DNA from: Lepidodermella squamata
Lineage: Eukaryota > Gastrotricha
Reading direction: 5' to 3'
Assembly (NCBI GenBank): GCA_047495785.1
Contig: JBLDXI010000059.1
Location: 248,001-312,000, forward strand
Length of the DNA stretch: 64,000 nt
The position numbers and the translations under genes were made by a program. Shown piece after piece: positions 33,081 through 44,600 of the stretch. Under the pieces are notes generated by a model. The model made no database searches. It was not told the DNA's origin and saw only the letters and a list, made by a program, of their open reading frames with translations. Numbering within the stretch: position 1 is the first letter of the stretch; each line of letters begins with the position of its first letter.

Positions 33081-35456
33081 ATGGCTAACGCCTATTTTCG
33101 CCTTCGAGCTGTTCTTACCGGCCACGAAAAAGACGTTCGATGTTTGTCGTCTGGTAGTGGACTCGCCGATGATCTCTCAACTTGTCTCATTTCCGGCTCT
33201 CGTGATCTAACGATTCGATTGTGGAAACCGAACGATTTCGACGTTTCCTTCATGGAAAATTTCTGTGCCGGTGGTCATTCAAGCTACGTTGCCTGCGTTT
33301 GTGTCGTGCCGTGTGGTACTCAGTCTTACGAAGCCGGTGCCATAGTTAGCGGGGCAGGCGATGGGACAATTCTTGTCCACAACTTCAGCTCACCCGAGCC
33401 TGTTGTTCGCATCAATAATGCGCATGAAAATACGGTATCGGCCTTATATACTGGAGCCTCAGGTTTCATGGTCTCCGGGTCGTGGGATCAAACCGCCAAG
33501 GTCTGGATGAATTTCAAACCGATTATGACGCTGAAAGGCCACGAAGCTGCTGTCTGGGCTGTTCTCGGCATCCAGCAAAGCGGCCAAATAATCACTGGAT
33601 CAGCCGATAAAACCATACGAATTTGGTCTGCGGGTCAGTGCCAAAAAGTGTTGAAAGGTCACACGGATTGCGTAAGGGGTCTAGCCTTACTACCCCCTAC
33701 CCCTGACCACCCTGAGCAGACCCTGCTGTCTTGCTCAAACGACGCGACAATTCGTCGTTGGAACTTGGTTACTGGTGAGTGTATCGCGACATACCAGGGT
33801 CATACGAATTTTATTTATTCAATCGCGAGCGGCATTGATTCAATCAGCGGCCAGCCGTTTTTCATCAGCGCCGGTGAAGATAGGACTGTTCGAATCTGGA
33901 ACCCGGCTGACAGCTCGGCGCCGGTTCAAACAATCCCGCACGCCGCTACATCAGTCTGGAGTGTCTGCATCCTCCCTAATGGCGATATTGCCAGCGGATC
34001 AAGCGACGGGCAAATCACGGTGTTCACCGTCGCGCCCGAACGCGTTGCCTCTGCTGAAGTTGTTGCTGAATTCGAAAAGGCGGTTTCGAAAACTGCTATG
34101 CCCGCGCAAACGTTTGGTGGCATCAAATTCGCCGACTTGCCTGGTCCGGATGTGTTAATGTACCCAGGCAAGCGTGACGGTCAAACCGTTATGGTCCGTT
34201 TTGGTGAAACAGAGAAAGACGGCCATGTCGAGTGTCACATGTGGTCGGGTGCTGAAGAGCGGTGGAATTTAGTTGGAACCGTGGTTGGTGCGAACGAAAC
34301 TGGTGGCTCTGGAGGCTCTGGTGGGAAAGTTTCGTACTTGGGTAAAGACTACGATTATGTTTTCGATGTTGATATTGACGGCCAGACGTTGAAATTGCCG
34401 TATAACGCAAACGAAAATCCGTGGGTTGCTGCGAATAATTTCATCGAGAAAAACGAGTTGAATCAAGCTTTTCTGGAGGAAGTCGCTAATTTCATCACTA
34501 AAAACACGCAATCCATCACAATTGGCGCGCCTGAGTGGAGTGGAAATGTCGACCCGTTTACAGGGGGTAGTAGCTACCATACGGGCGGCGGCAATCAACA
34601 GCCGCAAAATGGCGATAAAAACGGCCATCACCCACCTGAAGTCGAATATTACCCTGAGAAGAAATATTTATACTTCGAAACTGCTCCAAATTTAGCTGGT
34701 CTCAGGGCTAAATTGTTGGAATTTGACGCTGCCCATGCGCCGCATTCAGTCGGAGGTGACGTTCTGAACGGTTTAGTCGACGCAGTTGCTGGTCTCAGTG
34801 AAACGTTCGATGGTATGCTGAAAGAAGAAAATGTGCAATTACTCGGTGAGCTGATTTCTTGGCCCGATAGCCATCTCGTTCCTGTTTTGGACTTGACTCG
34901 AGTTGTTGCTAAAAATGAAGACATCATTGGGCTCTTGTTCAAGAACCCGCGCTTCCTCCCTGCCTTGCTCAAGCAACTGATGCCGGAAAAGCCTACTTCG
35001 AACCAATTTTTGACCCTTCGTATCCTATGCAATGTTTTCGCATCAGCCCCAGGTCGTATGATAATGCTGGCAAATGCGACTAAAATCATCGGTGGTCTCG
35101 AAGGTCTCATTGATTCAAATAATAAGAGCGTTCAAATCGCTCTTTCGACAATTCTACTAAATTACGCTGTGATTGGGTTTAACGAAAAACTCGCTGAGAT
35201 AAAATTACTGCAAAGCGTTGTGAATACAATTCGATTTACGCTGGAACGTGGCGCCAAGGTGGTTGATAGCGAGGCTATTTTCCGCCTTATTGTCGCTCTC
35301 GGTACGCTTGTCAGCATCGGCCAAGCCGCTGTGACGGAAGCTGTTAAACAGAACTGTTCCAATTTAGTGAAAACCGTTGGAAAAGACGTGCCTTCGGAAG
35401 AAAAACGAATTCGTGATAGCTGCAAATCGCTTTCATTGCTTCTTTCAGCATCTTGA
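33081..35456 (+). CDS. PLAA: Phospholipase A-2-activating protein (ubiquitin/p97 cofactor)
   Basis: A 791-residue intronless protein in the usual order and length of PLAA/Ufd3/Doa1. Seven WD repeats cover residues 1-320 (LISGSRDLTIRLW, MVSGSWDQTAKVW, IITGSADKTIRIW, FISAGEDRTVRIW and others). A PFU domain covers about 345-470 (FADLPGPDVLMYPGKRDG, YDYVFDVDIDG). A PUL domain covers about 525-790 (YYPEKKYLYFETA, WPDSHLVPVLDLTRV). By family knowledge it binds ubiquitin through the propeller and PFU domain and p97/Cdc48 through the armadillo-like PUL domain, and acts in ubiquitin recycling and membrane-protein sorting. A Gly/Ser insert (GGSGGSGGK) lies inside the PFU region. CPSF2 starts 192 bases downstream. 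Confidence 0.97.
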   Translation: MANAYFRLRAVLTGHEKDVRCLSSGSGLADDLSTCLISGSRDLTIRLWKPNDFDVSFMENFCAGGHSSYVACVCVVPCGTQSYEAGAIVSGAGDGTILVHNFSSPEPVVRINNAHENTVSALYTGASGFMVSGSWDQTAKVWMNFKPIMTLKGHEAAVWAVLGIQQSGQIITGSADKTIRIWSAGQCQKVLKGHTDCVRGLALLPPTPDHPEQTLLSCSNDATIRRWNLVTGECIATYQGHTNFIYSIASGIDSISGQPFFISAGEDRTVRIWNPADSSAPVQTIPHAATSVWSVCILPNGDIASGSSDGQITVFTVAPERVASAEVVAEFEKAVSKTAMPAQTFGGIKFADLPGPDVLMYPGKRDGQTVMVRFGETEKDGHVECHMWSGAEERWNLVGTVVGANETGGSGGSGGKVSYLGKDYDYVFDVDIDGQTLKLPYNANENPWVAANNFIEKNELNQAFLEEVANFITKNTQSITIGAPEWSGNVDPFTGGSSYHTGGGNQQPQNGDKNGHHPPEVEYYPEKKYLYFETAPNLAGLRAKLLEFDAAHAPHSVGGDVLNGLVDAVAGLSETFDGMLKEENVQLLGELISWPDSHLVPVLDLTRVVAKNEDIIGLLFKNPRFLPALLKQLMPEKPTSNQFLTLRILCNVFASAPGRMIMLANATKIIGGLEGLIDSNNKSVQIALSTILLNYAVIGFNEKLAEIKLLQSVVNTIRFTLERGAKVVDSEAIFRLIVALGTLVSIGQAAVTEAVKQNCSNLVKTVGKDVPSEEKRIRDSCKSLSLLLSAS

Positions 35457-35599
35457 ATTTCTGTGAAAAAATCTGCTTCGTGTCTTTTTCTTATTCAATA
35501 ATCCGCGTTTGAACTATAATTTTGGAATGGAATTCGAAGACTTGTGTAACAAGTGGTTCTATCATCTGTCTTGACTTTCAATAATTATTCGAGTAAAAC

Positions 35600-35648
35600 T
35601 TGAAATACGAGCGTTATTCATGTTGCTTTGTTCTGTTTCAAGTAATAG
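35600..35648 (+). promoter_or_regulatory. 3' splice-site-like motif abutting the CPSF2 start
   Basis: TTCTGTTTCAAGTAATAG ends at 35648 and the CPSF2 ATG follows with no spacer. A pyrimidine-rich stretch precedes it. Together with the short gap to PLAA this fits a trans-splice acceptor, or a 5' UTR intron ending at the ATG. Confidence 0.4.
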
Positions 35649-38600
35649 ATGCCGTCTATTATTCGATTTGAACCATTTTCTGGGGCGAGAGATGAAGGGC
35701 CCCTGTGTTACATGCTGCAGGTGGATGAATTCAAGTTCCTGCTTGATTGCGGCTGGGATGAATCGTTTTCAATGTCCTATCTCGATAATCTGAAGCCCTA
35801 CATTCAGGATATTGATGCTGTACTGCTGTCGTACCCGGATATGTACCATTTAGGCGCGCTGCCGTATTTGGTGGGAAAATGCGGCTTGGACTGTCCGATT
35901 TTTGCTACGATTCCCGTGCATAAAATGGGTCAAATGTTCATGTACGACTTGTATCAGGTTAGATTCTTCTTTTATTTTACCTTAAATCTACTATGCATAC
36001 TAATTATTCGGGGTAAAAAACGAGTTTCAATTGATGAATCTTTTCGTTATTTATGGTTGCGGTAGTGGAATTGAATCGCTACTTCATGAAAGTTATTTAT
36101 TATGGATAAAAAGTTCGAGTTCTTTCTTGTTACTGTCTAAAATCAATTGCGTGACGTATGAGTAATCTGTCTCAAACTGCTGAGGGCTTCCAAGAGGCTC
36201 GTTAATTGTTCCAAGTCACCACTTTTCTTGGTACCTTGCGGGCAGGAAGCTTCATCGCTATTGTCTGGACAGTCTTTCCAGCCGTCACAAATGTCTCTTT
36301 GGCGTAAGCATCGACCTGTTGTTGCACATGTCATCGTAGGGCATGCCATTTTTGCGTTTATGTCGGCTTCGCATAATGGGCGCGGATAACTTGCTTGATC
36401 AGACACGTCGTTCAAGGTTGTCCCGTCGGTCTAAAAAAGACTCGAAAATGTTATTCACCTCGATAAAAAACAAAAATTTGACGTTTCGCTTGAACAGGGC
36501 GAAGCTCAGTTGATTTTGGACTGAATACATATGCGACTAAGAAGAAATCCACTTTTCTTGAATTGAAAATAGGTGTGCCAAGTACGCACCCTAAACCTAG
36601 GGTTCCAGCACTAAATTTAAGACTCCAGCGCTAGATTTCCCTAAATATGGTTTTTCGAGTTTCTAGTCTTCACTAGAATCTCAAACTTTTTGTTATCATC
36701 CCTAACCTTCATATTCTGCATATTTCGCGCTATGAGCGGTCAGTTTGCGAATTAGGTATACTTCATTTATAGAGCTGATATCGATTCCAAGTATCGATTT
36801 TACAAATCAGTGATTTTCCGGATATCAGCCGTCTTGGAACCCAACATCGATAATTTTGGGTTCCAAGGCGCACCCCCAAGGCGCAATGTAGCTAAAATAA
36901 AATATCCTAGGTTCAGGGAGGGCATCACTATCGATCTAAAACGTTAACGCCAAAAATCGCAAAGTATCTGAAAAATGTAGTGCCAGGACGCTTAAATTTA
37001 GTGCAAATATTTTGACCCATTGAACATAAACGGTTGTCTCAATTGTCTTCAAAATTTGTCCTGAATTCCATTGGCAAAGCTTGAAAATTTAAATGACAAA
37101 ATGACCCACTTTTTGACAAAGCTCAGCCGTGCAGGTTTTAAATTTTCGAAAATATTTCCTCAATTTCCTCAAAATTTATAGGAAAATAACACCTTTGAAT
37201 CAAATTTCAAAGTGTAGCTGTAGTGAGGTGAAGTGTAGCTTCGAAAATACATTCTTTTGTCCAAAATTACCCTTTGTTACAATATCCGATAAATGAATGA
37301 AATTGCTTACGCTGTATGAGACATAATTTTCATTTCCGTTGCCGTCGCTAGGCTCACCCGGGTGCCAAACGGATTGGGGTAACGTGAGTTCTGTTCCGTC
37401 TCGCCACTTGAAAATGGAGCGATTATTTGGATCTCGTCTTAGGCCGATCCAATAATCTGCTAACCGAGACCTCATGCTCTGGATGTAAATACTTGCCGCG
37501 TTCAGTTCATCAGCGGTTTTAAACATGGCTAGCTTGAAGGCCTGGCCAAGTTTTTCAGTACAAGGGTCGACTGTTTCGCCAATTCTGTTTTGACTGCCGT
37601 GAAAGGCTAGCAGCTTACGGCCTTGAAATACGCACTGTTGACCAGTTTCATCCGACCAATCATGGCAATCATTCACCCCATCGCACATATCATAATATTT
37701 CACGATACGCCCGTTTTCGCAATGAAACTTATCACCGTCTCGCCGCGCAGGTACTCGGACCGCCGTTGTAGTTGTTGGTCTAGTGGTGGTAGTAGTGGTT
37801 GTGGTGGTGGTTGTTGTTGTTGTAGGTCTTGTTGGCTCCTCGCACGCTTGCAGCCTTCCATAAGGCAGCAAGAAGTTGCGGCAATATCGATCCAATGCCA
37901 ACCTCAGGCCGTATTGCCTTTGCTCAATGTAATGGTCGTACGGAAAGTTTCTGGCTTTCAGAAGTCGGACAATTGGTTGCAGGTAAACGCTAACCGGAAC
38001 CGGGTTGTCGAAGGCCAGTTGCGACCACGTGACCGGGTTCAGGTCTGGGGGAGGCCTTGAACCGATCGAATAAATTCTTCGGGATCTAGCCACTTGAATG
38101 TTGTTCGTTTCTGTCAATGTATGACTATCATCTCTAGTCGAGTTATTGGAATAAGTTCCGCCCAAAATGCTACCACCTCCATTGTGCATACCATTATTAC
38201 TCGATTCGACGATGCCCCCAACACTTTTTTGGATAGCGAGGCTGTCGCCGAACAACGCCCCCATCGCCACTGTTGTTGTTACATGGGTGCCGTAATCGGC
38301 GATAAAATCGCCATACTGGCTCTCATTTCCGTAGATCGAATTGATCGGTAGTCGCGACACTGCTCTGCGAAAAGCTGGCGTCAGCTCTGCATCGTTGAAG
38401 TCGAGCCGAGCCGTATAAACGGTGATCGAGCTGACCGTTTCACTGATTTGACGGTGTTCTAAATTCGTGACTTCCTTAACCCGGTTATAATCACTGCTGC
38501 CGACAAATGCTAGAGTGTGGCTCTCGCTATTCGTGCCGCCGTTTGACAAGTAGCCACTGCCGTGGATGTATTTGCTTCTCAAGGATTCGACGTAATCTTT

Positions 38601-41600
38601 AGCGTTTGACACGATTTCAACATTGGTTTGAATGCTGACTGCATCGCCGAGTTGAACGTGCACATATTCAGGCATTTGATAACGCTCATCTTCTGTCAAA
38701 TCGCCGCAGTAGCGATTCAAGTCAAAGACGGGCAGTTTCATGAGGAAACCCGGGTCCATGGACGCCGAGGTGGGGCGAGGATTCGCGAATACAATGTCGT
38801 AGCCCGATCCGAGACGGCCGATGTTAGGCATCCTGGGTTTAACGCCTCGCAGTGCGGCTGTTGCGGCTGCACATTGCTTATCGATGGCCGCTTTTTGCGC
38901 CTGTAATTGCTCGAAATAGCTGATAGTCGTATGCTGAGGGGCTGTGACTGGAAGCTGTCTTAAGGTCTGTTGTGGTGAAAAAGTGGTGGCTGGATATCGA
39001 ATTGTTGCAGCAGGTTGATTTGGTACACTGTTGCTTACTGTCAACAGAGAAAAAAGAGACCCGAAAAAATCCATTTGTTAGAATGTCGAGTTCCCCGTGT
39101 TTCTCATTTTATAACGCTAGGCATGGTATAGAACATTTGTTTTTTGTTTAAAATGAATAATCATATGATGTTACTTGCTGCTGTTATTGCGTCATCTCAG
39201 CTGGCCCAATAACGACCCGATTGACATTTGTTTCTCATTCACGGCAAAAAATATCTAATTAACATTTCAACAACGTTTAGATCTCGTTAGGTGTTTTTAA
39301 TCTATGCTAAATTTTTTGCAAGGGCCAAGCATTTTACCGCATCTAATCTACGCTTGTTGGAGATAAAATTCGAATATGGAGTGACTCCTTTTGCCAAGAA
39401 AAATGCTGAGTACCGTGTTTGGTTGACCGGGGATACCTTGACCGGAAACGTCGTCGAAGATTTTACATCAAACATTGATTTCCCCTAATTCTAAAGCAGA
39501 AACTTCAGCCTCAATTTTTAGAATTTGAAAAGCCGTCCTCCTTTCACATGGCTTGAAATTATTAATCGATAATATAATAATTAGTATAATATAAAATTAG
39601 TATGTAAGCTTGACAGCTACCGGCTAGCTTCGAAGTAATGTTTTTCGGCCAAGTTACCCCGCGCCACGGTGTTAACTAATAATTGTGTTGTGTATAAAAT
39701 GAAAGTAAATTTTTTGATTGGGTTGTCACATTATAGGCGAAAATGTTCCTTATAGGCCAAACCTTATTTCTCCGAAATGTTACAACAACGGATCTTTTAC
39801 AACACGTTCAACTCCAATCGTATTTAACCATTAATCGTAAAATCACGCCTCACTGTAAAAACTGCGAACTCTATAAAATTGAATTTCAGCCGGGGGCCAC
39901 GGCTGGCAAACCAAGCGTGGCAGCAAGTCTTGTTACGCAAGAGACCGATTATGACAGATTAGGAGCCGGTACCGAATGGTACCGGTTCCTAATCTGTCAT
40001 AATCTGTCGGCAAACAAGACTTGCTGCCACGCTCACAATAGGCATTGGGGTCGAATTTTTTCGACGGATTATCGAAGTCGAGACCTGAACCGAGGTCCCT
40101 GTCCAAAAAAATCAGACCGGGACCCATCAGGTGAGTAGATATGGGGCCTCAAAAAAAAGTAAGCGAAATTATGACACATTATGGCACATTACCCTAGTTG
40201 ATTAATTCAGTGTTTTCCCGATCAGACGATGACTGACTAACGATCCCTACTTGGTTTTTTTCAACTAAGCTCAGTCGTCATTGTGCTAGGGGTATTTCAT
40301 TTGCTCACTGAAAAAGGATTAAGAATTATTTTGCGACGAAATGCGATTTTTATTCTAAAAAATAACGCGAAACAGCCATATTAAAGGCGCTGAGTTTTTT
40401 CAAAAGAGAATTGTTTGTTCAACGGAGCAATTAGAAAGATTGTCATAAGTCGCACAGCGCTTCCAGGCGTTGTTGACGGCGTTACAAACGCCGCGAATCT
40501 TCATTATCACTTTCTTTCCCAACTTGAGCCAGCAGAGGGTCTTCGGCAATGATTTCTTCGAAAGCATTATCTTCGTATATCAGGCCGAAATTGTGGAGAA
40601 CACGCATAGCTTTTACAAATCGAACACTTCGCCTGATCGAAATTCGAAAGGCTAAACGATATAGCCGGCGCCATTTTTGTTTCACGAGGCCGAAAGCTTG
40701 CTCAATGACGATTCGAGCAGCGGAGTGCAGGTAATCCAACTGATTAGGGGGATGTTGCTGTGGTGTCGAGTTAGGTCGATTTAGGTACGCAGAATTGCCT
40801 GAAATTGTACTGAAAACAACGCCTAATTTCTGCAATCAAAGTTTCAACGGTAGCCATAGAAAATCGGAAAAATCGGCGGTATTACTGATCCATCATGAGG
40901 GGAGCTTCTTCTTCAAATAAATGATCGCTTTTGATTACTTCTTGCTCTTGATCGCGAGAACGGGGCAGAAAACCGGCTAGAGCAGCTGTGTTTAGCAGCT
41001 CGCCGAAAAAATCATCGTCATCATCGATAATTAGTTGCAGTAAAGCGATGCGCTGTTCCGGGGTCAGAGCTTCCATTTATCACTAAAGTAGAATTGAAAG
41101 ATGGAAAATTAAGTGGAAAATATTAAATCATCTGAAAATATCGAAATGAGCACGTCTTTGCATTTTATTGCCATCGAAAATTTCCGTTATCCACCTTAAC
41201 AATTGAAATCATCACTCATTTGTCAACTCCGAACATTTTCGCTAAGAATGACAATTTTTCTTTGTGCTGCTGCTTCCGATCTTCTCGTGTCATTAGGCGA
41301 CTTCGTATCCGAGTGAACTTTCTTGGAATGGGCGCTGCCACTTTTCGGCGTTGAAGTCAGATTTCAGCCTATTTTTGCTGAAACCATTTCGTCCAAGGCC
41401 AATCCATCGTTTTCGTCGCTTTCGCCTCGAAGGTGATGGAGGAGTTGGAGCTACCAGTGCATTCCTGGTAATCGGGGTCATCAAATCGCCGATCGGCAAA
41501 AATGGCGTCCCACATCGACATGAAACGAACTGTTTTTCTCGTCATGCCACTCTTTGTTGTTGTCCTTATTCTCTTCATTTCGGCCGGTAATTTCTCGAAT

Positions 41601-44600
41601 CCTTCCTTTAATCGCCTAGCACATCGATTCCAGATAATAGATCGCTGTACAGTGCGAGAATTCACCATTTCTTCTAGATTATCCATGTACCACAGAATCA
41701 CGGCGAGCTGAGCATCGGCGTTGAACTTAACGGCCGCCGTAGTCGATAAGGTCGAATCAGAAGCTTTCGGTTCAGCTTCAGAAATAAATCGAGACGTTGC
41801 GCTCGAAGCAGTAGTCGATTTCACTTCATAGTTCGCAGTTTTCGCAAGTGAGGACGCCGATGATTTTTCAGGAATATAACATGGAATATAAAGCAAATTC
41901 GAATTATTGAGCAATGCCGATTAAAACTGCAATTCTCAGTGTAAAAGATGGAAATTTGGGTTAAAACACCACTCATAATTGAAACCTGAACTGTGTGATT
42001 TCTTTCTTTCTTTCGCTGAAAAAAATTTCAGCACGATTTCCGGTTGCAGATCCGGAAATGGCGGCAAGTCACCGTCATCGATTGAGTTACCCATCGTTTC
42101 TTCAGCCGTAGGAAACGCGAAGCTCGAACGCGGGAAAAATTGAGGCAAATTGCTGGTTATTACAACAGCTGCCGCCGAGGTTGCGGGTGCCACAAACATT
42201 GAAGTTGACGGCGGCAATGGATACAGTCCAGGCGGATGCAAGGCCCCAAGTTACCTTCTCCCGAAGGAGGTATGGTGTTCATTAGACTCGGGACCTACAC
42301 AGGAAAAGGATTTGAGATTTCAGATGCTTTTCTCGCAAAGTCAGTTACCGAAAATGTCGATGGGAAATGACTCATCATCCGACCGTTTCAGCGAAAAAAT
42401 GTCGATAATCTAGCAATCAATTATTCGCATTTCACTTCTACTTATGGTAACGCCGGCAAGCTTCAGGAGGCGTGGGTGCCATCATCTGGTGTTAACTAGC
42501 GTAAACAAGTCTTTTTCATTTATATTTCATTTTACACGCTCGAAAAAATTGAAAATTAAATTTCACAATTGACGATTTAGTGTAAGTGGCTAGCTGTCAT
42601 GTGTCCGAATGAAAAACAACCGTATGCGGTGACATGTACCCGAAAGCACTTGCCCGAATGTACTAACACCCGAAAGCTAATTCCCGAAAGTCAAACACCC
42701 GAATATTTTTTTAGTTACGTAATCAAGGAAACTGGGTGGAAATTATCATTTGAAGCATCAGAGGCGGTTTTTAAATGGTTTATCAATGATTGCGAGTATA
42801 CTGTATAACCCAAAGCACAACTTGAGACTCAAAAGAAATAGAAATTGAGAGAATGAAATTGAAAACTCGACGAAAGTGACTAGAATACTCATTATTTTAT
42901 TGAAAGGCGATTTGTTGTTTTAAAAATCAGTCGCACGACTGCGATTTAAAAATTTAGAATGGCGATTTGAATAATTTTTAACAAGTATAAAATTGATTGC
43001 GATTATTCAATGGTCATCGTTAAGAGGCACCATGTGTGCTAAATACCTAAGGTACTGAAGTGGTGGCAGATTGTTTATGCTTGCCATGATGTTCATGATA
43101 CGACGATTCAAGTCGCGGTACCGCTGAGTTCCTACCGGTCGCCCGTTGCCGCCCAGTGCAGCCGCGATTTCGACGATTGCCCAATTGTGGCACTTCTTCA
43201 ATTTCACAAAAAACTTGTTGAAGGTTGGATGGTGAGTGTTAACAAGTTTGTTAAAAGCGCCATTCCAGGCTTCAGTGTCGTTGGTCGTGCGTGTTGAGCG
43301 GTTATGCCAATCCCATTTGGCAAGCGGCGTTGCGACCATCCACTGATTGGCAAAGTACCCAGCACCGAACCACACAACGGATTGGTAGCCCTGGGCCTGG
43401 AAATAGGCCATGGCGAGATTGTAGTACTGAACCTTCCGATCGGCAGGCACCAACCCCAACGCCACCAGCATCCGAAAAGCCAAACGACGATCTGCGTTTT
43501 CGCGGTATTCAACAACCAAGCCATTGGCCTGAATATTGGCCACACCGCCTAGAAAAGAAGAGTAGCGAAAATTAGAGCAATTTTTCAAGGCAAACCTGGC
43601 AAAAATGGAAATAACAACCGATGTGGGCCATATTGCCAGCAAAGAAGTTGGTAACGGCAGCAGCGAAGCCGGCTTCGAAGTCTGACAAAATGAGGCGCAG
43701 CCGGACGACAACATGGAGCTGTTGAAAACGTTGGAACAAGATGTAAAGTAGTCTTTGATAGGTTGGTTCGGCTTTGTTCGGTAGCAGGGCGTAATGCAGA
43801 GGAAACTGAATTCCCATGAGAAAGGCATGGATAGTATATACCTGGCAAAACCAAGGTACGAAAAGCATTAGGAAACGGAATTTTAAAAAAATTATTATAA
43901 TTTAACTTACTTGCGCAAACATAGATGGGCAGCTGCGAAAAGTGCCATCACAATACCATTCCTCACTGCTAGCCAATTGAGCAAGGCCGCGAATAGAGCC
44001 AAACACGATAATCCGGTTTTCATCGCCAGCACCGGTGTCCGCTAAAACAATCGACTGTTGGTTGACATCGTTGACATCTTACTGAGCCAGGTCAATCTCG
44101 TGGCGTTGCTGCGGATTTCGAGGCTCGGCTTCATGGCGCGCTCGATACATGGCTGAAAGTTGAAACAAAGCGTAATTGTATATCATGGGATGGCAATCTT
44201 ACTTCTGTAGATGCGATTGAAGTTGGGAAGACGCGCTGCGGTTTCTTCCCGCTCAATAGCCGTCGCTGCTGCCGCGACAACGTTGGCACTTGCATCGTTA
44301 AACAATGTTTGAACTGGGGCTTCCAAGACTTCTCGAGCCGCATTCACCGGGTCTGCGACAAATTGCAGCGATTGGAGATCGGGCTTTGCATGGTTGTGGT
44401 TGCTGTGGCGCGGATCTTCGCTCAAATGAAGCTGATCGATCCCGTGAATGTATTTCGCGGTAGCCGGGCAACCACTGCTTGCATTTCTCTGGCAAACGAG
44501 ATAAGTTACCCGCTGATTGTCAGCATTCACCCAGTGCCTGTCGGTGCCGTAAAGCCAACCATCAACTTCGAACGCGAATTTGTTCCGCTGAACTTGAACC

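Noticed and set aside
33081-34050. WD repeats as the missing C-terminal part of the DUF4062/NACHT gene (an NWD1-like fusion)
   Set aside because: A stop codon, a poly(A) signal and a new start separate them, and the WD repeats continue into PFU and PUL domains, which is PLAA.
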